Notes under the pieces: model-generated
What the model was told of the DNA's origin: nothing
The model's database searches: none
Seen by the model: only the letters and a program-made list of their open reading frames with translations
Program-made: the position numbers and the translations under genes
In this document: positions 50,570-60,177 of the stretch, piece by piece
Layout of the letters: each line of letters opens with the position of its first letter
How positions within the stretch are numbered: position 1 is the first letter of the stretch
Source of the DNA: Malachius bipustulatus
Lineage: Eukaryota > Arthropoda > Insecta > Coleoptera > Melyridae
Length of the DNA stretch: 64,000 nt
Direction of reading: 5' to 3'
NCBI GenBank assembly: GCA_910589415.1
Contig: CAJUUM010000031.1
Span: 1,798,001 to 1,862,000 of the forward strand

Positions 50570-50738
50570 CATATGCAAACTACTGTTTGGAAAGAGGTTT
50601 GACAATACGCGAATTGAGGATGCTATGTCTTTTGTCGTATCTAGAATGAACGAAGAATGTATGCAGAGTGAATACCGTACCTTTCAAAGCGTTCTCAAGG
50701 ATCTCGAAACTAGTTGTGTGAATGTGAGCTCAAAGTGA
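50570..50738 (+). CDS. small ORF A after pol, behind a splice acceptor
   Basis: A long pyrimidine-rich tract ending CTCTACAG (50,562-50,569) is a strong 3' splice site. From there a frame of about 55 codons is open to TGA 50,736-50,738, including L-F-G-K-R-F-D-N-T-R-I-E-D-A-M. It has no early ATG, so it would need splicing to an upstream start. No domain was recognised. The position is where env or accessory genes of gypsy-type elements lie. Confidence 0.35.
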
Positions 50739-50740
50739 AA

Positions 50741-50908
50741 ATGTTGCTAATTTTGGGATCGGTATCTGTTATCCTCAGTCTCTTATCTTGTTCTATCGCT
50801 CAAATTTTGAGAACCCATAATTTTTCTGGTTATCTAAACTTTTACCTTGAAGAAGCTATTCATCTATCTTATCTGGCTAACGTTTACGAGTCTAATGTTA
50901 TCTCTTAA
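50741..50908 (+). CDS. small ORF B with hydrophobic N-terminus
   Basis: ATG two bases after ORF A's stop; 55 codons. The first about 22 residues (M-L-L-I-L-G-S-V-S-V-I-L-S-L-L-S-C) form a signal-peptide-like hydrophobic stretch, then a short polar part with G-Y-L-N-F-Y-L-E-E-A-I-H. It may be the remaining start of an envelope-type gene whose body has been replaced by repeats, or an element-specific small secreted protein. Similarity to known Env cannot be claimed from this length. Confidence 0.35.
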   Translation: MLLILGSVSVILSLLSCSIAQILRTHNFSGYLNFYLEEAIHLSYLANVYESNVIS

Positions 50909-53069
50909 GTTTTCTTGTGTTCATTGAACCAAAGGAAAACACTATCTGACAGTTGTATCTACCTTATCTTGTCTTTTACCTTTATCTTATCTACTATCTA
51001 TGACGGGTGCTTTCCCGACAGTTTCCGTCCTGCTCTATGCTAAAGAGAAAACTGCCCTGTTTGTCCAAACAAAAGACAGCAGGTTATCTTTATCTTACCC
51101 ACCATCTCTGTTGAGTAGGGTGCTTTCCCTACAAGTTCCGCCCTGCTATGTGCTAAAGTGAAAACTGCTCTGCTTGTTCAATCAGACGACAGCAGATTCC
51201 TTTTATCTTACCTTACCTTATCTATTAGCACCACAGTAAAATGGTGGCTAATGCTTATCTTAGATATTCTTTTCAATAAAGGAAAGAAATTATCTTATCT
51301 TACCTTACCTTATCTATTAGTACCATAATAAAATGGTGACTAATGCTTATCTTAGATATTTCTTTCCAATGAAGGAAAGAAATTACCTTATCTTACCTTA
51401 CCTTATCTATTAGTACCATAATAAAATGGTGGCTAATGCTTATCTTAGATATTCTTTTCAAAGAAGAAAAGAAATTATCTTATCTTATCTTATCATACCT
51501 TAATACCTTTACCTATTAGCTTCATAATAAAATGATGCTAATCATTATCTTCTCTGCGAATATTTTCCCAGATGGAAAATAGAAATCTATGTGAATTCGA
51601 GTTCTGAATTTGCAAAGGTGGCTTTAGATATTCAGTGCTGAAATAAAGGAATCTGAACACTGGTATCGAATACCCCCTATCTCAGCGATGAAAATGGTTT
51701 TCCCATTTTGTCTTATCTTTCCGAGTGATCGAGCTATCTTACTGTGTCTTTGATGTTTATCCAGTAATCCAGACGATTATTGATGATTTCTTGAAGCGAT
51801 TATTGGAAGTATCCAAGTAATTTGTTCCGTATGACCTTTGAGATTTATCTGACAAGGACACGTAAAGTGACTTTCAATGACCAGTTACCTTAGTTTTGTC
51901 CCTTTGTAACTAGTAGTAGTTAGAACAACTACTTATCTTTTTCGAAACTTTCCCATAAAGGAGTAGAATTATCTACATTTCGTTTTCTTACATTTATATC
52001 TTTCCCTATCGATTTTCATTGTAAGGAATGAAAATTATGTACATTATCTCTTCCCATTCGCATATGCTTGTGAATACCTTTTTGAGTTAGCTGTTTATTG
52101 AACAGAGTTATTTCCTCGTTTGCCTTAACCTCGGTAGTTAAGTTCAAGCTTTTCCTTGACATCGAATTTGAATGTCCGCACTACCTAAAACAAATAGCCC
52201 TGTTTTGGAAGCTGTGTTTGTTCGATGGGAGATTCCCATGGCATTTCTTAATCCTTCAGTGTTGGCGGTTTTTGAAACCCCAGGCTGAAGTAGTGTTCAA
52301 AACTATGGGCAGTCAAACGTCAAATAGAACAGCACAGATCTATTAACAGCACGACTGTTATATCGAAAAATCGATTTACCTCAATCTCTGTATATATATG
52401 TCTAATTGTATCTATTCCGTTACCTTGACTCTTTATGATGAAGTCAGAATTCCCGGATTTGTTTAATTGTCCATTTTATCGAGTAGCAGCCCTGTTGTTG
52501 AAAGTTTTGGTTTGTGTGAAAACTCCCATAGCAATTTTCTTAGTCCTTCGGTGTTGGCGGTTTTTGAAACCCCAGGCTGAAGTAGTGTTCAAAACTATGG
52601 GTGGTTGAACATCAAACAGAACAGCGCAGCTCTATTAACAGCGAGTCTGTTATACCGAAACGTTATAACTTAATTTTAATTCTTGTATATACAATATCTA
52701 ATTATAAGTGTTTATAATAATAATCAACTTGATAGCATGTTATCTAGAAAGAATACATGTACATTTTCTTTTATCTACTTAGCATTAAGGTTTTGTAATT
52801 ATAAATTTAATCTGCATGAGCGAGTTAAATATTTCTTTTTGTATTGTATAGCTAGTTAAAATGACTAACTGTGTGATATTATCTGAACAAATAGTAAACA
52901 TGGTAGAAAACTATTACAAAGTCTGTTTTTGTAAAACACTATTCTCCCTCTTTTTCGATTTGTGTCGTCCCTGTTGGTCATCCATAACCATACCTTCATA
53001 TATACCCTTCTACGGGTATAGAAAGAACTAGAATTTTCTTCTAGTTTTTGAATTTTCTCTTGCATCGGT
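50909..53069 (+). repeat. repeat-rich 3' noncoding region of gypsy element 1
   Basis: Three sets of direct repeats fill this 2.2 kb. Two copies of about 105 bp lie at 51,000-51,105 and 51,115-51,215 (GGTGCTTTCCC, AGACAGCAG-like ends). Three to four copies of about 100 bp lie at 51,205-51,560 (TATCTTACCTTACCTTATCT and AAATGGTGGCTAATGCTTAT). Two copies of about 120 bp lie at 52,250-52,370 and 52,542-52,662 (GTTGGCGGTTTTTGAAACCC). No frame of note; 52,098-52,346 lies partly on the repeats. Confidence 0.7.
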
Positions 53070-53080
53070 AAGGGGAGGTG
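53070..53080 (+). promoter_or_regulatory. polypurine tract of gypsy element 1
   Basis: AAGGGGAGGTG lies directly against the TG start of the 3' LTR, the expected plus-strand primer site. Confidence 0.8.
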
Positions 53081-54769
53081 TGTAACGTGAATATGTCACT
53101 TGTTTTCCTCCTTGCAAAGTTTCTTTCGTTTTAAAGAGAATTGTAGAATTACAGTTCCCCACAACTCCCTGTAAAATAGATCGCATCTTTGAACTGGCTA
53201 GCCACACCGTATTCCGGCGCTGGTACTGTCTGGATAATTCACTACTAGATGGCGTTGCACGTTTCGTTTCACTTCGATCTTGAGTTCCTTTCAGGAACCA
53301 AATAAGTTGTCGGCTGTCAATCAGATTTCAGTATCTGACAAGTGACATTTCTACTTTCACGAATCAGAAAGCGGAAGCAGATCTCGTCCCCTCGGAACTG
53401 AAAGGATTTCCTTTCTGCCTGTCGACCAGGAAAGATTATTCTCTTAACCGTTCCCGTACGAGGCCTGTTATACAGGGTAAGTCGCCATTACGGATATTCT
53501 AGAAATGAGTTCTAATTCGATTATTACTTATTTTTAGCTTCTGGGATTTCCTTCAATCTTTGGGGATTTTATCTCAACTTTACCTTATACCTTTATCTTT
53601 ATCTTTATCTCAAGTAAATACCTTGCCTTCTCCGGTATTTACTAATTATCTGAGTTAATTGCCTATTGCGACCGAGGAAGCCATCTTGAACTAGGAGACA
53701 AAGGGAGCGTGGCCCATTTTTGTTCTTCAACTATCTGAAGGATCTTTCCATCGTTTTCATTTATCCATGGTGAAATAAATCAACGTTTCGAAGATCTTCA
53801 AAAACAACAGAACATTTTCCCGGTGCTAGTGCTGTTTTAGGACTTTTCAACCTCAGGAGCCTCGTCAGGGCGCGGTCCCTACACCTGCTGGTTTTCTTCT
53901 GGAGATTTCAATGCCTGATTAAGCACCACACCTAGCAAAGTCCAGGAGTTATTAATATCCTTTTTACTGTCAAAATAAAGACAGTTTTTACCTCAATCAG
54001 CTTCATCCCGGAAACTGTAAGTTGCCTTTTATTTTATCTCACCGATCATGACGAGGAAGGACTAGAAGATCAGTGCTAATTTAGTAAATTAATTAATTAC
54101 CACTCACGAACTTTATCTTTCCCGATATAAATGATATCGGAAGTATTTTATTCTTTTGTACACAGCTGTGCAAAGTAAAGGATCCTTTATTTTTAAACAA
54201 ACTGATTGTTTAAACATATATCAATTTTAAAGCTTTTAAAATAAGACAGGATAATTATTTGATTTAAATTAAACAGGAAATGTAAACCATAATTTGCTCA
54301 TTAAACATCTGTACATTTTAACTTATTCTTTGAAAATCACATTAACATCTTTATTACCCTAAATCTACTTTTTATTAGTTCTTCATAGAGTTTAGGTAGC
54401 ACAATAAAAATAAGAACTCGAGCAAATCGAGTTAATAAGAACTGAAGAACTCTTTGGCATCCCTAACCTACCTTAGATACCTATATATAGGGTGTACCTT
54501 TTCAATAATTAAAGCAGCAGAATAACTAGCACTCTGATAGTATTTGATTCAGTTTTCAAGTTATTCAACATCATTATCTTCAGAGAAATTTGTCGTGAAA
54601 GTTTCTTTTGCAGTATTATCGTTTTGCCGAAACAACATTTTGCCCTTCGCTTGCACTGCAAGCCCTCGTTACTGCTACTTTCGACATTCCCTGATTTTAT
54701 AATTTTATTTTGCTCACGCAGCTAAACTTTTATTTGTGGCGCTGAGATATAAACGACAAATTAGCTGCA
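53081..54769 (+). repeat. 3' LTR of gypsy element 1
   Basis: 1,689 bp, the same length as the 5' LTR and virtually identical to it. It is followed by the ATAC duplication. Confidence 0.95.
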
Positions 54770-56404
54770 ATACTATCAGCTTCTAAATTATGGAGCAATG
54801 GACCAGACTGGCTATCGAATGATCAATCCAGTTGGCCTGAATTAGACACAGTTCAAATTACGAACATTCCCGAACGAAAAGCGGAAAAATTAGTATTCCA
54901 CGCGACCTCACACAATAATTTGGAAATAATTACAAAACATTCGTCATTCATAAAACTGCAGCGCATTGTCGCTTACATTTTACGATTCAAGAATAACGCA
55001 CTCAAACTCACACAGACCTCAGGCTCTCTCACTACACACGAATTACAAAATTCTACAATCACGTTGATTAAGATAGTCCAGCGTCAAACATTTCCAAATG
55101 AAATTAAATGTTTGGAACTCAACCGACCAATCGACTCTAAAAGCACATTACTTGCTTTAGACCCTTTCATAGACTCATCACAGTTGCTCAGGGTGGGCGG
55201 CAGATTAAAAAACTCGAATACACCATATTCACAAAGACATCCGATCATTCTGCCAAACAACCACACATTCACAGATTTGATAATATCACACTTTCACAAA
55301 AAATACTTACATGCAGGAGCAAATTCACTTCTAGCATCCATCAGACTTGAATACTGGCCGATATCAGGCAAACGTAACGTGAAGAGAGTATTACAAAAAT
55401 GTTTAACATGTTTTAGATTAAAACCATATCCATATCAACGATTGATGGGCCAGCTTCCAGCTGAGCGCACAATTCCATCTAGACCATTTCAAAATTGCGG
55501 AGTGGACTACGCAGGTCCATTTCTCATAAAACTCAACACGAATACTAGAACAAAATCTACTTTAAAGGCATATCTTTGTATATTCGTCTGCTTTGCTACG
55601 AAAGCAGTACATTTAGAGTTAGCTTGTGATCTCACAACAACTTCTTTCTTAAACGTTTTCAAACGGTTCACATCACGCAGAGGTTTGGTTTCAAATATCT
55701 ACTTTGACAACGGCACTAATTTCATTGGTGCAAGCAATGAAATGAAATCAATTCGAGAGTTTCTTTCTTAAAACTCCAAAGCTTTCTCAGAGTATCTTTC
55801 CTGCAGCTCCACTTCATGGCATTTTATACCCCCTAGGTCCCCACATATGGGAGGTCTCTGGGAAGCAGCGGTGAAAAGCGCTAAGTTTCATATCGCACGA
55901 GTAATCGGAAATCAAATTTTATCATTTGAAGAACTATATACAATCATTTGCCAAGTTGAAGCATGTCTGAACTCCAGACCATTATATCCGTTATCAAACG
56001 ATCCTAATGATTTTATTCCATTGACACCCGGCCATTTTCCAATTGGTGACTCCTTACTGTCCCCTCCTCAGAATGATCTCAAAGACTTGAATATTGGACG
56101 TCTAAATCGATACCAATTGATTTCAAGAATCATGCAAGATTTCTGGGCAAGATGGAGCAGGGAGTATTTAAACCAGTTACAAACCAGATACAAATGAAAG
56201 AGATCTGACAATAACCCTTTCAAGTTAAACACGTTAGTCATTCTCAAAGAAGACAATTATCATCCACTCCTATGGAACCTTGGCAGAGTGATTCAACTTC
56301 ATCAAGGTAGTGACGGTGAAGTGAGAGTGGTGACAGTAAAAACAAAAAAATGGTAACTTTAAACGAGCAGTGAATAAAATATGCCCACTGACAATTGATG
56401 GTTA
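54770..56404 (+). pseudogene. BEL/Pao pol, second part (integrase)
   Basis: The BEL frame resumes directly after the gypsy element with S-A-S-K-L-W-S-N-G-P. It contains the integrase zinc-finger region (H-x3-H around F-H-K-K-Y-L-H-A-G and C-L-T-C) and the core D in C-G-V-D-Y-A-G-P-F (about 55,505), D in F-D-N-G-T-N-F (about 55,707) and E in M-G-G-L-W-E-A-A-V-K (about 55,862). In-frame stops lie at 55,769 (TAA) and 56,195 (TGA), and an A-run at about 56,340-56,350 shifts the last codons. The defects are few and of single-base type. BEL/Pao integrase joins cDNA into the genome; this copy is inactive. Confidence 0.9.
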
Positions 56405-56409
56405 ATATA

Positions 56410-56803
56410 TTATGTTAAGTTTGAAAATTCAATTTCATACATGGGTTTAAAGTTGTATAATCACTTACCTAAGGCTGTGAAATCTTTGGAGGCCAAATCG
56501 TTCAAAACCGTAGTAAAGAAGTTGTTATTGAGGAAATGCTATTACAGTGTGCTTGAGTATTTTGCAGACAGAGAATATTCGTTGCATGAATTTACATGAG
56601 ACGCAAGAAAACTGTGAATTACTTGTTTACATTTTGACTGTGTATTTTAGTCTGTTTTTTTAATTATTGTGTGTTTTTGTGTTAATTAATGTTGTTCATT
56701 TTGTATATAGATTACCTAGCTGTGTTTGACACAAATTTTGTTGCTTCTACATTTTTGTAATATCCTAAAGGATGAATAAATATTATTATTATTATATTAT
56801 AAT
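56410..56803 (+). mobile_element. 5'-truncated LINE tail
   Basis: The C-terminal end of a LINE RT frame (M-G-L-K-L-Y-N-H-L-P-K-A-V-K) to TGA at about 56,597. A short 3' UTR and an (ATT)n tail with AATAAA follow at 56,773-56,800. It lies directly after the BEL pol stop, where the BEL 3' LTR should be. Confidence 0.75.
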
Positions 56804-57190
56804 CAATTGTAAAAAGTATGTTAAAGTGCGAAAAATGTGATGCAGTGTTCCATCCGAGCTGTGCGAAAAGAAAAAATTTGAAAGTTATTGGTGAAAATGT
56901 TGTGAATTGTTGCTCCTCCGATATCGACATTGATGACGAAGAAATTGACGACAAAAATATTCGAAAAAGTGCATTGGATTAATGATTACTTCTTGAATGC
57001 AGTATTTGAAGAATTGACATTTTGGCAATAGATAGAAAACTGGATAGAAGATTCATAATTGACCCTACAATAAGATTTGAAAAACACCAAAATCAACCAG
57101 AGGACGTGCACTTTTCGGACATTTTTAGGATTAAATAAATCTTTAGACATGGAAATAGAAATCAAAAGTCTAAAAACTTCAACGTACATT
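56804..57190 (+). repeat. copy of the zinc-finger ORF1 repeat (5'-truncated)
   Basis: It matches 60,717-61,098 from AATCAATTGTAAAAAGTATG onward, coding the second half of a C-x2-C...F-H-P-S-C-A finger and the following sequence. An extra six-base GAAGAA stretch codes E-I-D-D compared with the 60-kb copy. Confidence 0.75.
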
Positions 57191-57430
57191 TTGTAGCAGG
57201 GGCTCCAAATATTTGAAAATTATAATAATACTTTGCATCGAGTAATAAATTATTTATTTAATAATCTGTGAATGTTTAAGTAGTAACTAGTAAGGCTCAA
57301 GTCAGTTCACATGTCAAAGCCCTCATTAGTTTCCGGAATCAATTTGCAAAATTCTCTTTCATAATCGATAAAGGATCGTAGAATAAAGTAATTCGCTCCG
57401 TAAGCGTCTAGCTACTCCACTATTATTATT
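57191..57430. other. no feature recognised
   Basis: AT-rich spacer with a short TATTATTATTATTA run at 57,420-57,435. Confidence 0.4.
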
Positions 57431-57730
57431 ATTACTTCTAGGGTAGGTTCAAAGCCCTTGTACTGAAGCTTGCGCTTATTGTACCCTTTTGGATAATTAT
57501 CTCATCGGCCCCATCTCCCGAAAGTATTTCAGTATGAGTCCAATGGGTGCTTGTTAGGTGGTATGGGGTTTCCTCCCCCTCCCCGCATCTCCTGTAATCC
57601 GGGATATTTTTCACTCCTATTATTGAGAAGTGTAATTAGTGGGCAGTGTCCTGTTAGAAGTCCAATTGCCCATCTCAGCTGGTGCTTACTCAGCTTTTTC
57701 AGTTACATCTTCTCTGCTCCCTCTGCCCTT
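57430..57730 (-). pseudogene. LINE C-terminus (zinc-knuckle and RNase H tail)
   Basis: On the minus strand a frame reads L-S-K-H-Q-L-R-W-A-I-G-L-L-T-G-H-C-P-L (57,700-57,640), then, after a one-base slip, R-R-C-G-E-G-E-E-T-P-Y-H-L (about 57,590-57,550). The L-L-T-G-H-C-x-L ... C-x2-C-x5-E-T-x-x-H-L order is the C-terminal end of LINE polyproteins with an RNase H domain (R1/I-like). The rest of the element is absent. The adjoining tandem array repeats the first part. Confidence 0.6.
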
Positions 57731-58790
57731 TACCCACCTAGTCGCTTAACAGCGCCCCAGTTAGGCCTAGGTAAGGTCTGCATTGAAGTTGCTCTATTTT
57801 CTCCCTTAGGTTTTCTCCCATGAGGAAAATTGGTTATTGGCCTTTTGTGTCAGGTTTTCTGTCCAAAAGGATCCACGTTTTATTAGTGGGCAGTGTCCTC
57901 TTAGAAGTCCAACTGCCCATCTCAGCCGATGTTTACTCAGCTTTTTCAGTTACATCTTCTCTGCTCCCTCTGCCCTTTACCCACCTAGTCGCTTAACAGC
58001 GTCCCAGTTAGGCCTAGGTAAGGTCTGCATTGAAGTTGCTCTATTTTCTCCCTTAGGTTTTCTCCCATGAGGAAAATTAGTTATTGGCCTTTTGTGTCAG
58101 GTTTTCTGTCCAAAAGAATCCACGTTTTATTAGTGGGCAGTGTCCTCTTAGAAGTCCAACTGCCCATCTCAGCCGGTGTTTACTCAGCTTTTTCAGTTAC
58201 ATCTTCTCTGCTCCCTCTGCCCTTTACCCACCTAGTCGCTTAACAGCGCCCCAGTTAGACCTAGCCTATAGGTAAGGTCTGCATTGAAGTTGCTCTATTT
58301 TCTCCCTTAGGTTTTCTCCCATGAGGAAAATTGGTTATTGGCCTTTTGTGTCAGGTTTTCTGTCCAAAAGGATCCACGTTTTATTAGTGGGCAGTGTCCT
58401 GTTAGAAGTCCAACTGCCCATCTCAGCCGGTGTTTACTCAGCTTTTTCAGTTACATCTTCTCTGCTCCCTCTGCCCTTTACCCACCTAGTCGCTTAACAG
58501 CGCCCCAGTTAGGCCTAGGTAAGGTCTACATTGAAGTTGCTCTATTTTCTCCCTTAGGTTTTTTCCCATGAGGAAAATTAGTTATTGGCCTTTTGTGTCA
58601 GGTTTTCTGTCCAAAAGGATCCACGTTTTATTAGTGGGAGTGTTCTGTTAGAAGTCCAACTGCCCATCTCATCAGCCGGTGTTTACTCAGCTTTTTCAGT
58701 TACATCTTCTCTGCTCCCTCTGCCCTTTACCCACCTAGTCGCTTGAACAGCACCCCAGTTAGGTTTAGGTAAGGTCTGCATTGAATTAAG
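57639..58790. repeat. tandem array of 247-bp units (about 4.6 copies)
   Basis: Units start (GTGGGCAGTG) at 57,639, 57,886, 58,133, 58,387 and 58,634. The spacing is 247 except for one 254 unit with a 7-bp insertion (CCTATAG-like, about 58,262). Units differ by a few bases. Each contains the antisense LINE block G-L-L-T-G-H-C-P-L. Plus-strand frames of 63-90 codons across the units are by-products. Confidence 0.95.
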
Positions 58791-59200
58791 TGTGTCTTGG
58801 TCCATATGGCCCACGAGTAATGGAGCTATTAAAGAAATACCATATGCAGAGCTCCATACGTATGGTAGGCATTTATTTTCGAAGGTGCGCCACTTCTTCG
58901 AGGTTGAATCCAGAAGGGACTGATCTACTATTCAGCCACGCATCCTTTTAGCCTGGGTTCCCGCCGTAGGATTTAGGTTTTTAAAGGTTGTCTCCTTTTG
59001 GTCCAGGCGGTAAAGCCTAGACCCCCGTATTCCTCTGTTCGCGAGATATAACCTCGACAACAGAGTTTTACGGTCTTTCGGAGAGTCCACGTTCGGACGT
59101 TCTCCGGCATCGTTATAACCCCTGTGCAGACCTTTAGTCACGACATAGCTACTCCACGCATGGCGGAAATTGCGTAGCTTTTGGGTGTTCGACAATAAAA
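58791..59200 (-). other. unrecognised open frame, 58,932-59,195 (-)
   Basis: An 87-codon minus frame from ATG, rich in Arg and Lys (H-A-W-S-S-Y-V-V-T-K-G-L-H-R-G-Y, D-S-P-K-D-R-K-T-L-L). I do not recognise a family. The base composition is more gene-like than the flanks. It may be the end of a larger element or exon. Confidence 0.25.
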
Positions 59201-60177
59201 TTGCCGTCGGGAAGACTGGTAGATATCAATGTTGCCGCTTCTCATGAGCGACAGAGGAAATTACATTAATGAGATATTGGGGGCCGAACTACGTGACAAC
59301 CTCGAAGATTTTTAAGCTGGGAAACCAAAAATTTTGTGGAGTATGAAAAATTGGCTTCGAGTGAAACTTGGGAAAAAAAATAGTCAGTTAGTCGAGCGGC
59401 GAGTCCGGGAGTAAGTCGAATCGTCATCTAGGCGGGTCGCGATCTAAAAGTCCCGGGGTTCGTGAGTCGAAATAAGGGAAGCAAATAGAAAGAGATTCGC
59501 GAATAATCTAAAGTGGTGAAAGTGCAAAGCGAAAGGCGCAGCCAGCCAAAGAGAGATATAGAAAAAGGGAAGTAAATTCCGAAGTAGTAAGTCAAGAACT
59601 AATTTTAAAATTTGAATTTTTTTTTTCTTTTCTTCGTTCGAGAGTCCTGAATCAAAGTCGAAGAAATTTCATTTATTTTCTGCTCATTATAAACGTACCT
59701 TCAATGTTCTTCCTGGGCGCTATAGGTCAAACGGGTTTCTTGAAATTAACAAAGATAAACTGGCTCAGGGCTAGCTTAAAGTGAGATTTTTTTAATTTTA
59801 TTAATTTACTCAGTGGAACTTGGCCACAATACTACCACCCTCAAAACTCTCCCATAACTATTAGTTTTATTGACAAAGTTAGTTTTTGTAAGATTAATTT
59901 TTTTATTATTTTCAAATTTTGTATATTCACGTATGTTAATATATCTGTTTATTGTAAGTTGTCGGGTTTCATTCCAGCTTCCCCCTAAGTGAGACAAAAC
60001 TTAATATTTAAGAGAGCTCAATTCACGCAGCTCCCGAACCCATGTGCCATAACTATGAGTTTTAATTTTTCTTGTTGATTTTCTTGTCATTGGCAAACCG
60101 CTCGGCCCTCTTGACAATTAAATCAACCTAGGTGAGCATAAACAATAGCTTAGCCCCTAGGTGGATTTGACAATTTT
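59201..60177. other. no gene recognised
   Basis: CpG-containing stretch at 59,380-59,560 (GAGTCCGGGAG, GCGGGTCGCGATC), then AT-rich sequence. The 63-codon minus frame at 59,806-59,997 has no features. Confidence 0.4.

Larger units (their letters stand above)
43047..54769 (+). mobile_element. complete Ty3/gypsy element 1
   Basis: An 11,723-bp element flanked by ATAC at 43,043-43,046 and 54,770-54,773. The two LTRs are 1,689 bp each, with a primer site, gag, pol, small 3' ORFs and a polypurine tract between them. LTRs longer than 1 kb recall the Osvaldo/Ulysses type of gypsy elements, but lineage needs a tree. The BEL coding frame resumes exactly across the duplication. Confidence 0.95.
33152..56404 (+). 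mobile_element. BEL/Pao retrotransposon carrying two nested insertions
   Basis: BEL segments lie at 33,152-34,775, 40,043-43,046 and 54,770-56,404. Reading across them gives LTR, primer site, gag, protease, RT, RNase H and integrase in normal order. The gap 34,776-40,042 is a mariner-like element and 43,047-54,769 a complete gypsy element; each is flanked by its own target duplication. The 3' LTR is not visible: a LINE tail begins just after the pol stop. Confidence 0.9.

Noticed and set aside
57551..58571. Series of near-identical 63-90 codon plus-strand frames as a repeated gene family
   Set aside because: They are antisense by-products of the 247-bp tandem units; the recognisable coding is LINE sequence on the minus strand.
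57639..58790. CRISPR-like regular repeats
   Set aside because: Units are 247 bp with no short repeat/unique spacer alternation, and the genome is eukaryotic.
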